Shown: piece by piece, positions 1 through 6,430 of the stretch | Layout: the number at the start of each line of letters is the position of its first letter | Position numbering within the stretch: the stretch's first letter is position 1 | Assembly (NCBI GenBank): GCA_937930165.1 | Contig: CALGVL010000283.1 | Coordinates: 1-13,368, forward strand | DNA from: an uncultured Acetobacteraceae bacterium | Lineage (GTDB): Bacteria > Pseudomonadota > Alphaproteobacteria > Acetobacterales > Acetobacteraceae | DNA length: 13,368 bases | Reading direction: 5' to 3' | The notes under the pieces: generated by a model | What the model was told of the DNA's origin: nothing | What the model saw: only the letters and a program-made list of their open reading frames with translations | Databases searched by the model: none | Program-made: the position numbers and the translations under genes

Positions 1-57
1 GTCCGCTGCCGCTGCCGCCAGGGGCAGCAGCGGCAGGATGAAGGGCCAGGCCCTCAG
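1..57 (-). CDS. Putative N-terminus of an exported protein (partial, runs off left edge)
   Basis: Directly after the RraA gene on the minus strand, the sequence reads as a good signal peptide: an arginine near the start, a hydrophobic Pro/Leu-rich core (AWPFILPLLPL), then a run of five alanines and an aspartate resembling a signal peptidase I site. The frame stays open back to position 237, but no ATG, GTG or TTG lies between there and the left edge. The only plausible start is a CTG at 57-55 that overlaps the RraA stop as CTGA, mimicking the ATGA coupling common in operons. A weak GGACGAG lies 5' of it. A periplasmic binding protein downstream of RraA would be reasonable, but the family cannot be seen. 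The protein could also be non-coding coincidence in GC-rich DNA. Confidence 0.3.
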   Translation of the reverse strand, partial: MRAWPFILPLLPLAAAAAD

Positions 58-761
58 TGGATCTCGTCCGCCGCCGCCAGCGCCTCGCGCAGCCGGTCGA
101 TGTTGAAGTCGTCGCGCTTCGCCATATCGAGGATCACCTTCTCCCGCCGGGCGCAGAGATCGATCGCCGCCGGAAGCTGGCGCACCGCCTCGGCCGGAAT
201 GACCACGGCGCCATGGCGGTCGGCATGCACCACATCGTCATGCGTGCAGGGCATGCCGTGCACGATCACGTCCCGTCCGAAATCCACGACATGCACATGC
301 GCGTGCGACGGATTCAGCATGCCGCCCAGGATCTGGAAGCCCGGCGCCAGCATGTCGACGTCGCGGAAGGAGCCGTTGGTGACGCAGCCCAGCACGCCCA
401 GGCCCTTGTGGACATTGGAATTCACCTCCCCCCAGAAGGCGCCGAAGCCGGGAGAATCGTCCAGATCCTCGATCACCACGATGGTCGGCAGGTCGGCATC
501 GACAACATATTCGTACCAGCCGATCCGCGCCGCCCTGTCCTCCTCCCGCGTGCGCCCGGAGGGGGCGGCAGCGCGAATCTGGCCGGTGCGCGCCAGGCCG
601 CAAATCGGCGGCAGGCTGGGATCGGCAGCGACGAAGGGGCGCAGGGTGAAGCCGCGGCCGCGCCGCGCCGGCACCACCAGCTCCAGGGCGTTGCAGATGG
701 TCGGGGTGTCCCAGCGCCGCAGCAGCTCCAGATCGGCACGGGTGAAGGGGCGTTCGGTCAT
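54..761 (-). CDS. RraA family protein (4-hydroxy-4-methyl-2-oxoglutarate aldolase-like / demethylmenaquinone methyltransferase-like fold)
   Basis: The 235-residue product has the RraA/HMG aldolase layout. It opens with a short helix and DTPTICNALE (residues 18-27). The substrate and metal-site segment is FWGEVNSNVHKGLGVLG (109-125), followed by NGSFRD (129-134), where Arg133 and Asp134 correspond to the conserved R-D pair of the aldolases. The closing strand is DDVVHADRHGAVVIP (175-189). Known members either bind RNase E (RraA proper) or cleave 4-hydroxy-4-methyl-2-oxoglutarate and oxaloacetate in aromatic catabolism. The intact R-D pair and this high-GC catabolic-type context favour an aldolase-like enzyme, but substrate specificity is not readable. 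The ATG at 761 is preceded by GGGAGG at about ten bases, supporting this start. The gene is divergent from the Phd-like gene, and its stop abuts a possible exported-protein gene. Confidence 0.88.
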   Translation of the reverse strand: MTERPFTRADLELLRRWDTPTICNALELVVPARRGRGFTLRPFVAADPSLPPICGLARTGQIRAAAPSGRTREEDRAARIGWYEYVVDADLPTIVVIEDLDDSPGFGAFWGEVNSNVHKGLGVLGCVTNGSFRDVDMLAPGFQILGGMLNPSHAHVHVVDFGRDVIVHGMPCTHDDVVHADRHGAVVIPAEAVRQLPAAIDLCARREKVILDMAKRDDFNIDRLREALAAADEIH

Positions 762-925
762 GATGAGAGATCCTCCCGGGAGCGGATAGGATCGGGGAGG
801 TTCCGCATCGGGTCAAATCTCCGTCGCTTCCGCCCCCTTCCGCGGCGGCAGGACCCGGCGCCGTTGGTCGACTCGGGGCTAGGCGCCCCACCCACTTGCG
901 TGCATCTTCCAGCCGGCACCCTGGG

Positions 926-1186
926 ATGGCTCTACGCATGCCGCGCAATGAGGACGAGGCGATTCGTCCGACCCCCGAAGGCGAGGCCGCACCGGGCCTT
1001 GAAGGCATCCCGCGCATGGATATGGGCGCGCTGGAGGAATCGCAGCCGAGCCTGGTGGACCAGGCCGTCCGCGGCCCAGTGGTGCTCACCCGGAATGGCG
1101 CCGACGCCTTCGTCCTGCTGCCGCTCGACGTCTACCGGCGCTTCTGGAACGCGGTGCGGCGCCCGCCGGTAATCGACGCCGAATAG
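926..1186 (+). CDS. Phd/YefM-like antitoxin-type protein, no partner toxin
   Basis: The C-terminal half carries the compact Phd/YefM fold pattern: SLVDQAVRGPVVLTRNGADAF, then VLLPLDVYRRFW. It matches the family consensus 'lvdqA..gPVVitrnGrp.avLlp.edY.rf'. The N-terminal 25-30 residues are charged, proline-rich and not conserved in appearance. Phd proteins bind operator DNA through the N-terminal fold and neutralise a toxin through a C-terminal tail. Here the protein ends soon after the fold, so little tail remains. No RelE, Doc or PIN toxin gene lies on either side, so it may be an orphan regulator. The start is uncertain: ATG at 926 (86 residues), ATG at 938 (82), ATG at 1016 (57) or TTG at 896 (96) all share the frame, and none has a convincing Shine-Dalgarno sequence. 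Confidence 0.6.
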   Translation: MALRMPRNEDEAIRPTPEGEAAPGLEGIPRMDMGALEESQPSLVDQAVRGPVVLTRNGADAFVLLPLDVYRRFWNAVRRPPVIDAE

Positions 1187-1251
1187 GGCCGGTCGGACCG
1201 TTCCGCCTGCACTCGCGCATCCTGCCCGGGAGCGACGCGTTCTGTCCGGCC

Positions 1252-1271
1252 GGCGGGTGAAGCCACCCGCC
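1252..1271 (+). promoter_or_regulatory. Perfect 8-bp GC hairpin just before a ribosome binding site
   Basis: GGCGGGTG (1252-1259) and CACCCGCC (1264-1271) are perfect reverse complements around a four-base AAGC loop. The stem ends five bases before the GGAGGAC Shine-Dalgarno of the 81-residue gene and 17 bases before its ATG. It lies 65 bases after the Phd-like stop. It could terminate or attenuate transcription of the upstream gene (there is no T tract), or it could be a 5' leader stem that protects the mRNA or modulates ribosome access. Confidence 0.45.
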
Positions 1272-1288
1272 CCCGCGGAGGACAAAAG

Positions 1289-1534
1289 ATGGCGACGGAC
1301 AGCGACCGAGACAAAATGTCTGGGCAGAACCAGCCGAATCGCGACCGCGGCCGCGCGAAGGAGCAGGGACGGGCGGGCGGCGGCTCGCAGCCCGGCGTCC
1401 TGGGCGACGAGACGGAGGAGCAGAACCTCAACCAGCCCGGCAACCCCGATGCCCGCATCTCCCACAAGGACGTCGAGGACGCCTTCCGGCAACAGGACGG
1501 CACCGGCAGCGGCAGCAAGAATCCCACGCGCTAG
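1289..1534 (+). CDS. Small hydrophilic, probably disordered protein
   Basis: This 81-residue product is dominated by Gly, Gln, Asn, Asp, Glu, Arg and Ser, with almost no hydrophobic residues, no cysteine and no membrane segment. It is probably intrinsically disordered and cytosolic. The most patterned part is residues 36-68, containing VLGDETEEQNLNQPGNPDAR and then ISHKDVEDAFRQQD, which could form one short amphipathic helix. The ATG is preceded by a strong GCGGAGGAC at about seven bases, one of the best ribosome binding sites in the window, which argues for a real, well-translated gene. I do not recognise a named family. Composition resembles small stress-related hydrophilic proteins of alphaproteobacteria, but that is an impression, and no clear stress-sigma promoter is visible. 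It sits alone between the Phd-like gene and the ABC-F gene, flanked by hairpins on both sides. Confidence 0.72.
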   Translation: MATDSDRDKMSGQNQPNRDRGRAKEQGRAGGGSQPGVLGDETEEQNLNQPGNPDARISHKDVEDAFRQQDGTGSGSKNPTR

Positions 1535-1562
1535 GCAGGAGGCCGTGCCGCAGGCGGCATGA

Positions 1563-1582
1563 GCCGGCCAGGCAGGGCCGGC
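1563..1582 (+). terminator. Stem-loop downstream of the 81-residue gene (terminator-like, no T tract)
   Basis: GCCGGCC (1563-1569) pairs perfectly with GGCCGGC (1576-1582) across a six-base loop, 28 bases after the small gene's stop. A further GGCCGGC at 1588-1594 offers an alternative pairing partner. No T run follows, so any termination would be non-canonical or Rho-assisted. Confidence 0.3.
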
Positions 1583-1666
1583 GCGGAGGCCGGCTGCACA
1601 GCAAGAGGGCGGAGGGCGGCAGGCGCTTGACGCGGCCAGTGGTTCCGCCCCCTTTGCGCTCCAGCC

Positions 1667-3484
1667 ATGGCTCCGCCTCTTCTTCTCCTTCAGGACATCC
1701 GCTTCACCCTGGGCACCACGCCGCTGCTGCAAGGGGCAACGCTCTCCGTCGCGCCGGGGGAGCGGCTGGCGTTGGTCGGCCGCAATGGCTCCGGCAAGTC
1801 CACCCTGCTGCGCATCGCTGCCGGGATGCTGGAGCCGGAGGCCGGCACCCGCTTCCTGCAACCAGGAACCACGCTCCGCTACCTGCCGCAGGAGCCCGAT
1901 CTGGGCGGCTTCCCCACCACCCTTGCCTATGTGGAGGCCGGGCTCGGCCCCGGTGATGACCCGCACCGGGCGCGCTTCTTGTTGGAACAGCTCGGCCTGG
2001 GCGGGGCGGAGGATCCGGCGCGTCTCTCCGGCGGCGAGGCCCGGCGCGCAGCCCTGGCCCGCGCGCTTGCCCCCTCCCCCGACATCCTGCTGCTGGACGA
2101 GCCGACCAACCATCTCGACCTTCCCGCCATCGCCTGGCTGGAGGAGGAGCTGAAATCCATGCGGACGGCGCTGGTCCTCATCAGCCATGACCGGCGCTTC
2201 CTGGAAACCCTGTCCCGCGCCATGGTGTGGCTTGACCGCGGCGTGACCCGGCGGCTGGAGCGCGGCTTCGCCCATTTCGAGGAATGGCGCGACAGCGTCC
2301 TCGAACAGGAGGAGCGCGAACGCCACAAGCTGGACCGCCAGATCCTCCGCGAGGAGGACTGGATGCGCTACGGCGTGACCGCGCGGCGCAAGCGCAACAT
2401 GCGTCGCGTCGCCGAACTCGCCGCGCTGCGCCAGCGGCGGCGGGAGGCGCTGCGCCCCACCGGCAGCGTGCGCATGACAGTGGCGGAGGGGGCAGGCTCC
2501 GGCACGCTGGTGGTGCAGGCGGAGCATGTCACCAAGGCTTATGGCGATGCGCCGCCGGTGGTGCGCGACTTCTCCACCCGCATCCTGCGGCGCGACCGTG
2601 TGGGCATCGTCGGGCCGAACGGTGCGGGCAAGACCACGCTGCTGAACCTGCTGACCGGCATGCTACCGCCCGATTCCGGCGAGGTGCGGCTCGGCACCGG
2701 GCTGTCCATGGTGACGCTGGACCAGAAGCGGGAAAGCCTGGATCCGAACACCAGCCTGGCCGAGGCGCTGACCGGCGGGCGCGGCGATACGGTCTATGTC
2801 GGCGGGACGCCGCGGCATGTCATCGGCTACATGAAGGATTTCCTGTTCATCCCGGACCAGGCGCGCACCCCGGTCGGCGCGCTCTCGGGCGGGGAGCGGG
2901 GGCGGCTGATGCTGGCCCGCGCCCTGGCGAAGCCCTCCAACCTGCTGGTGCTGGACGAGCCGACCAACGACCTCGATCTGGAAACCCTGGACCTGCTGGA
3001 GGAACTGCTCGCCGACTACCAGGGCACGGTGCTGGTGGTCAGCCATGACCGCGACTTCCTGGACCGCGTCGCGACCTCGGTGATCGTGGCGGAGGGCGAC
3101 GGGCGCTGGCAGGAATATGCCGGCGGCTACAGCGACATGGTGGCGCAGCGCGGGCACGGGGTGGAGGCGAAGCCAGCCCCCTCCCCCGCCCCACGACAGC
3201 CCGCGGCGAAACCCGCTGCCCCGGCGGCGCCGGCATCCGCGAAGCGGAGGCTCAGCTTCCGCCAGCAGCACAGCCTGCAGACCCTGCCTGCCCGCATGGA
3301 GGCGCTGCAGGCCGATATTGCGAAGCTTCAGGAGGCACTCGCCGACCCAACCCTTTATAGCCGCGACCGTGCCCGTTTCGATCGCTTCACCGCCGCCCTG
3401 GAGGCGAAGCAGGCCGAACTGGCCGCGGCCGAGGAGGAATGGCTGGAACTGGAGCTGCTGCGCGAGGAGATCGAAGGCGGCTGA
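1667..3484 (+). CDS. uup: ABC-F family ATP-binding protein, Uup type
   Basis: The 605-residue soluble protein has two ABC ATPase domains and no membrane segment. Domain 1 has Walker A GRNGSGKST (38-46), signature LSGGE (120-124), Walker B ILLLDEP (140-146) and switch His in ISHD (172-175). The charged inter-domain linker (about 200-270) contains RKRNMRR (241-247), typical of Uup-like members. Domain 2 has Walker A GPNGAGKTT (316-324), LSGGE (406-410), LLVLDEP (426-432) and VSHD (458-461). An Ala/Pro tether (about 500-526) leads to a C-terminal coiled coil (about 527-603), the Uup DNA-binding-type tail. ABC-F proteins act on ribosomes; Uup is also linked to transposon excision and replication-intermediate tolerance. 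The ATG at 1667 has no Shine-Dalgarno. A TTGACG at 1627-1632 could be a -35 element for a very short leader, without a clear -10. Confidence 0.93.
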   Translation: MAPPLLLLQDIRFTLGTTPLLQGATLSVAPGERLALVGRNGSGKSTLLRIAAGMLEPEAGTRFLQPGTTLRYLPQEPDLGGFPTTLAYVEAGLGPGDDPHRARFLLEQLGLGGAEDPARLSGGEARRAALARALAPSPDILLLDEPTNHLDLPAIAWLEEELKSMRTALVLISHDRRFLETLSRAMVWLDRGVTRRLERGFAHFEEWRDSVLEQEERERHKLDRQILREEDWMRYGVTARRKRNMRRVAELAALRQRRREALRPTGSVRMTVAEGAGSGTLVVQAEHVTKAYGDAPPVVRDFSTRILRRDRVGIVGPNGAGKTTLLNLLTGMLPPDSGEVRLGTGLSMVTLDQKRESLDPNTSLAEALTGGRGDTVYVGGTPRHVIGYMKDFLFIPDQARTPVGALSGGERGRLMLARALAKPSNLLVLDEPTNDLDLETLDLLEELLADYQGTVLVVSHDRDFLDRVATSVIVAEGDGRWQEYAGGYSDMVAQRGHGVEAKPAPSPAPRQPAAKPAAPAAPASAKRRLSFRQQHSLQTLPARMEALQADIAKLQEALADPTLYSRDRARFDRFTAALEAKQAELAAAEEEWLELELLREEIEGG

Positions 3485-3500
3485 GGCCGTAATGGCCTCA
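3482..3500 (+). terminator. Stem-loop formed by the uup stop codon region
   Basis: TGAGGCC (3482-3488, including the TGA stop) is the exact reverse complement of GGCCTCA (3494-3500), with a GTAAT loop. It sits at the end of the ABC-F gene and 83 bases before the next start. No T tract follows, so it is either a non-canonical terminator or a 3'-end stabilising stem. Confidence 0.42.
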
Positions 3501-3583
3501 CCCCGGCAGGCCCTCACGCAAGGCTGAAGCGGTAGCCACGGCACACAGTATACGCTTCTCCCGCCCCTGGGGAGGAGTGAGCC

Positions 3584-3985
3584 ATGCAGCTATGCCTTCG
3601 CATAGGCTTGATCGCCGCATCCTGGCTGCTGGCCATGGGGGCTATGCAGAGTGTCGCTGCCCAGGTTGCGCCATGCACCGTTCTGCGTAGCACGATCAAA
3701 CTCGCCGTCGGCAACATGACCATTGATGCCTGCGCCCGCATGATCCAAGCCTCGCAGGGCACAGGAAGCTGGGACGGCAACCGGTTGCAGACCGATGGGC
3801 GGGGCGGCGTCTATCTCAACGGGCGCTTCATCGGCCTTGCGGTGAACCCGAGTGGCGCCGCCCGCAGCCTGCAGAACCGCTGCTTCCGGGGCGATGTGGC
3901 AGCCTGCGAACGGTGGAGCGCGCAGTCCGAGGCCGCCGCGCGCCTGATGCGGCAGATGTACCGGCCTGGCTGGGCAGAGCGCTAG
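3584..3985 (+). CDS. Small secreted four-cysteine protein of unknown function
   Basis: This 133-residue product starts with a clear signal peptide: Arg6, a hydrophobic core (IGLIAASWLLAMGAM), and a cleavage site around SVAAQ (23-27). The mature part, about 107 residues, has four cysteines at 31, 50, 100 and 108, an even number compatible with two disulfides in the periplasm. The central stretch SWDGNRLQTDGRGGVYLNGR (62-81) looks like a beta-rich region. The C-terminal third contains CFRGDVAACERW (100-111) and an Ala/Arg-rich helix. I do not recognise the family. GGGGAGGAG lies six to eleven bases before the ATG, so the start is well supported. It appears monocistronic. Its composition looks slightly less GC-biased than neighbouring genes. 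It converges on the alpha/beta hydrolase gene with only 24 bases between stops. Confidence 0.75.
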   Translation: MQLCLRIGLIAASWLLAMGAMQSVAAQVAPCTVLRSTIKLAVGNMTIDACARMIQASQGTGSWDGNRLQTDGRGGVYLNGRFIGLAVNPSGAARSLQNRCFRGDVAACERWSAQSEAAARLMRQMYRPGWAER

Positions 3986-4000
3986 GCGCGCCGCCCAGCC
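3968..4000. terminator. Symmetric stem-loop between convergent genes
   Basis: GGCTGGGC (3968-3975) and GCCCAGCC (3993-4000) form a perfect 8-bp stem. The 17-base interior contains the TAG stop of the secreted protein and a GCGC/GCGC pair that could extend the structure. It lies at the junction of two convergent genes, where a bidirectional terminator is expected, but neither strand has a T tract. Confidence 0.38.
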
Positions 4001-4009
4001 TTCATGGCG

Positions 4010-4861
4010 TCAGCCCGTCGCGTCCAGGCTCCAGCGCCCGCGCTCCACCGTGCTGAAGAAGTCCTGCACCGCCCGGTTGAAGGCCATCGGCTCCTCCAGG
4101 TTGATCGCATGGCCGGTGCGCGGCTGCATCCATAGCCCGGCATTGGGCAGCACCTTCTTCAGGAAGATGTTGGTCTCGATGCAGGGCCAGTCCTCGTCGC
4201 CGACCGCGAGGAGAGTCGGCACCGTCATCTTCCGCAGCTCCGCCTCCCAGTCGAAGATCGAATCCCGCGCGCCCTGATAGTACCGCATGGTCATGGCGGA
4301 GCCGAAGCCGGAATGCTCCGACAGGCGCCGCATATAGGCCGCCCAGCCGCGCGGGTCCTTCTTCTTCAGTTGGATCCGGGTCGGGCCGTGGCCCATCTCC
4401 TCCGCCATCTCGCCGGGCCAGCCCTGCGCCTTCAGCTTCGCCGCCCGCACCGCGCAGGCCTCGCGGAAGGCCGCCTGCTCCTGCCGCGGGGAGCCCGATC
4501 CGGCACCGGCCACCACCAGCGCCGTCGCCATCTGCGGATAGCGGATACCGAAGAGCAGCGTGGCGAAGCCGCCCATGGACAGGCCCGCCACATGCGCCTT
4601 CTCGATGCCGAGATGCCGCATCACCGCGGCGATGTCGTTCACCGCATGCTCCTGGCCGTAGAGCGCCTCCTCCTCCGGCACGTCGGAGGGCGGGTAGCCG
4701 CGTGCCGCATAGGCGATGCAGCGGTATTCGCGGGAGAAGAAGCGCATCTGGTCCTCCCACTCCCGGTGGTCGGCACCGAATTCATGCACCCAGATGATCG
4801 GATGGCCGCTGCCGGCCTCCTCGTAATAGAGCCGGGCGCCTTCGGACGGGGCATAGGGCAT
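4010..4861 (-). CDS. Alpha/beta fold hydrolase
   Basis: The 283-residue product shows the alpha/beta hydrolase order. The oxyanion-region segment is HEFGADHREW (26-35), then ARGYPPSD (53-60). The nucleophile elbow is GLSMGG (93-98) with Ser95. The acid is in GDED (221-224), most likely Asp224. The catalytic histidine is His251 in TGHAINLEEP (249-258). A cap region lies around 125-205. It has no signal peptide, so it is probably cytosolic. This architecture covers enol-lactonases, esterases, C-C hydrolases and haloperoxidase-like enzymes; the substrate cannot be told. The start at 4861 is chosen because AAGGAGAGGA lies just upstream and MPYAPSEGARLYYEEAG is the natural family beginning. The frame is open further 5', to 5074, but that part overlaps the divergent MFS gene and is not protein-like. 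Confidence 0.9.
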   Translation of the reverse strand: MPYAPSEGARLYYEEAGSGHPIIWVHEFGADHREWEDQMRFFSREYRCIAYAARGYPPSDVPEEEALYGQEHAVNDIAAVMRHLGIEKAHVAGLSMGGFATLLFGIRYPQMATALVVAGAGSGSPRQEQAAFREACAVRAAKLKAQGWPGEMAEEMGHGPTRIQLKKKDPRGWAAYMRRLSEHSGFGSAMTMRYYQGARDSIFDWEAELRKMTVPTLLAVGDEDWPCIETNIFLKKVLPNAGLWMQPRTGHAINLEEPMAFNRAVQDFFSTVERGRWSLDATG

Positions 4862-4879
4862 GGCATTCCTCTCCTTGCT

Positions 4880-4903
4880 TGCACCCGATCCTGCACCGGA
4901 TCG
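4880..4903. promoter_or_regulatory. Candidate operator in the hydrolase/MFS divergent spacer
   Basis: The spacer contains TGCACCCGATC (4880-4890) and TGCACCGGATC (4892-4902), an 11-base near-repeat with one mismatch and 12-base spacing. The same bases form a hyphenated palindrome, CGATCC-N6-GGATCG (4886-4903). It lies 19-42 bases upstream of the hydrolase start and 75-98 bases upstream of the MFS start. This is a reasonable position for a dimeric regulator controlling both, but no regulator gene is adjacent. Confidence 0.33.
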
Positions 4904-4977
4904 CGTGCCCTGCCATCCCTCCCCTCGACAGAATCGGCCGGAGGGGGAACCCTGCGGCAAACGCCAGCCCGAGAGAG

Positions 4978-6195
4978 ATGGGGTCCGATCAGTCCTCGCA
5001 TCCCCTGCGCCGCCTCTTTGCCAATCCAGCCTTCCTGCGCCTCTGGGCCATGGGCGGCTTGGCAAATGCGACACGCTGGGTGGAGATCCTGGTCACCTCC
5101 GTCTTCACCTTCGAGGTCACGCATTCCGCCTTCGCCGTCTCGCTCGTCGCGCTGATGCGGGCGCTGCCAATGCTGCTGGTCGGCGCCCTGGCCGGGGCGG
5201 TGGCGGAGGTGCTGGACCGCCGCCGGCTTCTGATGGCCGGGCAGGCGCTGATCGCGGCCAGCGCCTGCGCCATCATCTTCCTGACCCTGACAGGGCGAAT
5301 CGAGGTCTGGCATATTGGCCTCAGCATGCTGGTCTCCGGCCTGGTCTGGACCGGCGAGATGGCCTCCCGCCGCCGCGTGCTGACCGAGGCGGCGGGCGAG
5401 CAGGACATGGTCCAGGCCGTCGCGCTGGACAGCACGACGGCGAACACCACCCGCATGGCCGGCCCGCTGATCGGTGGCCTGGTCTATGAGACGTTCGGCT
5501 TGGCCGCAGCCTATGCGCTTTCCGCCGGCAGTGCGCTGCTGGCCCTGCTGCTGCTCTCAGGAGTGCGGCACAGCCAGGCACCGGGGCGGCTCAGGCCACG
5601 GCAGGTCTTCGCCGATATCGCCGATGCAGTACGGGTGGTGCGACGCTACCGGGCGCTGACCGTGGTGATCCTGCTCACCATCGTGGTGAACATCTTCGGC
5701 TTCTGCTTCAACGCGGTGCTGCCGGCGCTGGGGAGCGAGACCTATGCCGCCACGCCTTTCCAGGTGGGCATCCTGACCGCCTCGGAGCCGGCAGGGGCGC
5801 TGCTGACTGGGTTGTTCCTCGCCTCCAGGCATGGCGTACCGCTGCGTCCGGGGCTGATGGTCGCGGGCTCTGCTCTTTTCATGCTCTGCCTGCTGCTGCT
5901 GCCGCTGATGCCATCCCTCTGGCTGGCCACCGGTATGCTGATACTGGCCGGTATCGGCACCGCCCTGTTCTCGGCCCTGCAGACCGCGCTCTCCGTCACC
6001 GAGGCGCCGCCCGAGGCGCGGTCCCGCGTGCTCGGCCTGGTCACCACCTGCATCGGCATGGCGCCGGCGGGCGTGCTGACGATCGGTGCGCTGGCGGATG
6101 CGCTGGGGCCGGGGCGGGCGATCCCGGTCATGGCATCGGCCGGCCTGGTCCTGCTGGCGGCGATTGGCCTCCTGCTCCGGCCCGTGCGCCGCTGA
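4978..6195 (+). CDS. MFS transporter, DHA3/EntS-like exporter type
   Basis: The 405-residue integral membrane protein has about 12 hydrophobic segments in two halves, separated by a polar loop around residues 196-226. The start region LRRLFANPAFLRLW (10-23) is typical of MFS_3/EntS-like drug and siderophore exporters. The cytoplasmic loop-2 motif A is recognisable as GALAGAVAEVLDRRRLL (69-85). The second-half counterpart loop contains EAPPEARSRVLGL (342-354). Such proteins are proton-coupled exporters of small hydrophobic or siderophore-like compounds; the substrate here is unknown. The ATG at 4978 with GAGAGAG just upstream gives the standard family N-terminus; the in-frame ATG at 4879 would add 33 non-family residues. 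It is divergent from the alpha/beta hydrolase, so the two may share control, possibly modifying and exporting the same compound (inference). Confidence 0.88.
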   Translation: MGSDQSSHPLRRLFANPAFLRLWAMGGLANATRWVEILVTSVFTFEVTHSAFAVSLVALMRALPMLLVGALAGAVAEVLDRRRLLMAGQALIAASACAIIFLTLTGRIEVWHIGLSMLVSGLVWTGEMASRRRVLTEAAGEQDMVQAVALDSTTANTTRMAGPLIGGLVYETFGLAAAYALSAGSALLALLLLSGVRHSQAPGRLRPRQVFADIADAVRVVRRYRALTVVILLTIVVNIFGFCFNAVLPALGSETYAATPFQVGILTASEPAGALLTGLFLASRHGVPLRPGLMVAGSALFMLCLLLLPLMPSLWLATGMLILAGIGTALFSALQTALSVTEAPPEARSRVLGLVTTCIGMAPAGVLTIGALADALGPGRAIPVMASAGLVLLAAIGLLLRPVRR

Positions 6196-6241
6196 CACCA
6201 GAGGCTTCGGCTGCGGCGGGGCGGACGAGCGAAGGTCGTGT

Positions 6242-6260
6242 CCCTCCCCATTAAGGAGGG
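6242..6260 (+). terminator. Stem-loop after the MFS gene
   Basis: CCCTCC (6242-6247) pairs with GGAGGG (6255-6260) around the AT-rich loop CCATTAA, 46 bases past the MFS stop. It is followed by CTTGGTTG rather than a T run. The remaining spacer to about 6430 shows no convincing gene or promoter on either strand. Confidence 0.3.
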
Positions 6261-6430
6261 CTTGGTTGCGACCTCGTCCTACCCAACTGGCGGTTGAGGG
6301 TCGGGCGTGACCAGACGGCAGCATGGCAGGCCGCGCATCCGTCACCCGCCTTTCCGCGCCGCTGACGCTGGGACGCAGGCCCCTCTCCTGCGTTGCAGCA
6401 GGGCCGGCCAGCTTCGCCGGGCAGGACCGG

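Noticed and set aside
773..782. CTCCCGGGAG palindrome before the RraA gene
   Set aside because: It is produced by the RraA Shine-Dalgarno itself in GC-rich sequence and is too short to argue for an operator.
932..2527. Very long open frame on the minus strand across the Phd-like, small-protein and ABC-F genes
   Set aside because: It is antisense to genes with clear family motifs, its translation is low-complexity Arg/Ala/Gly/His-rich with no domain, and long antisense frames are expected in DNA this GC-rich.
3524..3554. CTGAAG and TATACG as a possible sigma-70 promoter for the secreted protein
   Set aside because: The spacing is 19 bases and both boxes match consensus poorly, so I do not call it.
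4862..5074. N-terminal extension of the alpha/beta hydrolase frame
   Set aside because: It would overlap the divergent MFS coding start, does not look like hydrolase sequence, and a strong ribosome binding site precedes the internal ATG at 4861.
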